Below, piece after piece: positions 5,930 to 6,326 of a stretch of 6,326 bases of DNA. The translations under genes were made by a program, and so were the position numbers. Numbering within the stretch: the first letter of the stretch is position 1; every line of letters starts with the position of its first letter. This stretch comes from Trueperaceae bacterium. GTDB taxonomy: Bacteria; Deinococcota; Deinococci; Deinococcales; Trueperaceae. The notes beneath the pieces are model-generated. The model was not told the DNA's origin, ran no database searches, and worked only from the letters and a program-made list of their open reading frames with translations. The stretch lies in the NCBI GenBank assembly GCA_003567075.1, contig PXAU01000237.1, forward strand, positions 1 to 6,326, read 5' to 3'.

Positions 5930-5935
5930 ATCATA
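5930..5935 (-). promoter_or_regulatory. -10-like element giving a leaderless start
   Basis: TATGAT (minus strand, 5935-5930) matches five of six -10 consensus bases and ends 7 bases before ATG 5922, the normal distance to a transcription start. No good -35 is visible: GGGACC at 5960-5955 matches TTGACA at three positions, but at 19-base spacing. This fits the leaderless promoters common in Deinococcota and Actinobacteria. Confidence 0.4.
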
Positions 5936-5937
5936 CG

Positions 5938-5953
5938 CCCGCGCTCGCGCGGG
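5938..5953. repeat. GC palindrome upstream of the small acidic gene
   Basis: CCCGCGC (5938-5944) and GCGCGGG (5947-5953), perfect 7-bp arms around two bases. It lies between the second permease gene and the -10-like element and could stop read-through or be chance; no U run follows on either strand. Confidence 0.3.
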
Positions 5954-6009
5954 TGGTCCCTCGGTCGTCGGTGCTCGGGCCAACGACGCACCCCGGTCGG
6001 AGCGAGCCC

Positions 6010-6326
6010 TCAGGCGCGCCGATCGAACCGGTCACGCAGGCCGTCCGACAGGAACTGGAGCGCCAAGGCCGCACTCGCCAGCACCAGCCCAGGGCCCAGC
6101 GCCGCCCAAGGCTGGTGGGTCAGGTACGTGCGAGCGTCCTGCAGCACGTTGCCCCACGACGGCGTCGGCAGCGGCACGCCGAGCCCCAGGTACGACAGGG
6201 AGGCCTCGACCAGCACGAACGCGGCCGCGGTGGAGGCAGCCTGCACCACCAGCGGCCCCAGGAAGTTCGGCAGCGCGTGCCGCAGCAGCAGCCGCGGCCT
6301 GGTGGCCCCCAGCGCGGTGCCCGCCA
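6010..6326 (-). CDS. Second DppC-type peptide ABC permease, C-terminal part
   Basis: The frame is open to the right edge, so the N-terminal two thirds lie outside the window; the last 104 residues are visible. They begin inside the EAA coupling loop (AGTALGATRPRLLLRHALPN), followed by the family hallmark VEASLSYLGLGVPLPTPSWGNVLQDAR and a final membrane segment with LSDGLRDRFD near the C-terminus, the standard ending of DppC/OppC permeases. A start at GTG 6249 would make a 79-residue fragment, but continuous homology upstream of it shows that this is not the real start. It is clearly distinct from the other DppC-type protein in the window, so it belongs to a separate peptide-transport locus. 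Downstream comes an unrelated small gene rather than ATPase genes, so its ATPases are encoded upstream or elsewhere. Confidence 0.92.
   Translation of the reverse strand, partial: AGTALGATRPRLLLRHALPNFLGPLVVQAASTAAAFVLVEASLSYLGLGVPLPTPSWGNVLQDARTYLTHQPWAALGPGLVLASAALALQFLSDGLRDRFDRRA

Noticed and set aside
5537..5983. 148-codon minus-strand frame over the small acidic gene
   Set aside because: Arg/Gly/Pro-rich shadow without domain character, crossing into the IclR gene; the other phase gives a protein-like sequence.

Overview
The window is very GC-rich, strongly GC at third codon positions and densely packed with genes. It reads as part of a bacterial chromosome rich in peptide-uptake genes. 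The solute-binding protein has a plain Sec signal peptide with no lipobox cysteine, which fits a periplasm and so a two-membrane cell. One gene (5922, minus strand) looks leaderless, with a -10-like TATGAT placed to start transcription at its ATG. Leaderless genes of this kind are common in Deinococcota (Deinococcus/Truepera relatives), so that lineage is possible, but a high-GC proteobacterium cannot be excluded. The taxon is a guess.

Main locus (4736 down to 1, minus strand): one operon for uptake and breakdown of a peptide-like or N-acyl-amino-acid-like compound. In order of transcription it holds a 20-codon leader ORF with an excellent Shine-Dalgarno (4724-4662), a cytoplasmic M20-family amidohydrolase/dipeptidase (4665-3442), a periplasmic family-5 solute-binding protein (3445-1919), a DppB-type permease (1776-856) and a DppC-type permease (859 to beyond base 1, lacking only its last few residues). 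Three junctions are 4-base ATGA/GTGA overlaps. The exception is the 142-base gap between binding protein and permease, which holds a strong 12-bp hairpin and a second 6-bp hairpin. The ATPase genes are not in the window and would be expected beyond base 1.

Control region (about 4725-4845): a divergent IclR-family regulator (4846-5565, plus strand) shares this region with the operon. It contains a perfect 13-bp palindrome with a third half-site beside it, a good candidate operator, and a second dyad nearer the regulator. The simplest reading is that the regulator controls both the operon and itself in response to the imported compound or its breakdown product.

Right part (5566-6326): a nested inverted repeat lies at the convergent end of the regulator and a small, very acidic protein of unknown function (5922-5596, minus strand). 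Beyond it is the C-terminal third of a second, different DppC-type permease (beyond 6326 to 6010, minus strand), the end of another peptide-transport locus. There are no RNA genes, mobile elements or CRISPR arrays, and no gene-free stretch longer than about 180 bases. The most unusual point is the translationally coupled leader ORF in front of the amidohydrolase, which itself has no ribosome binding site.
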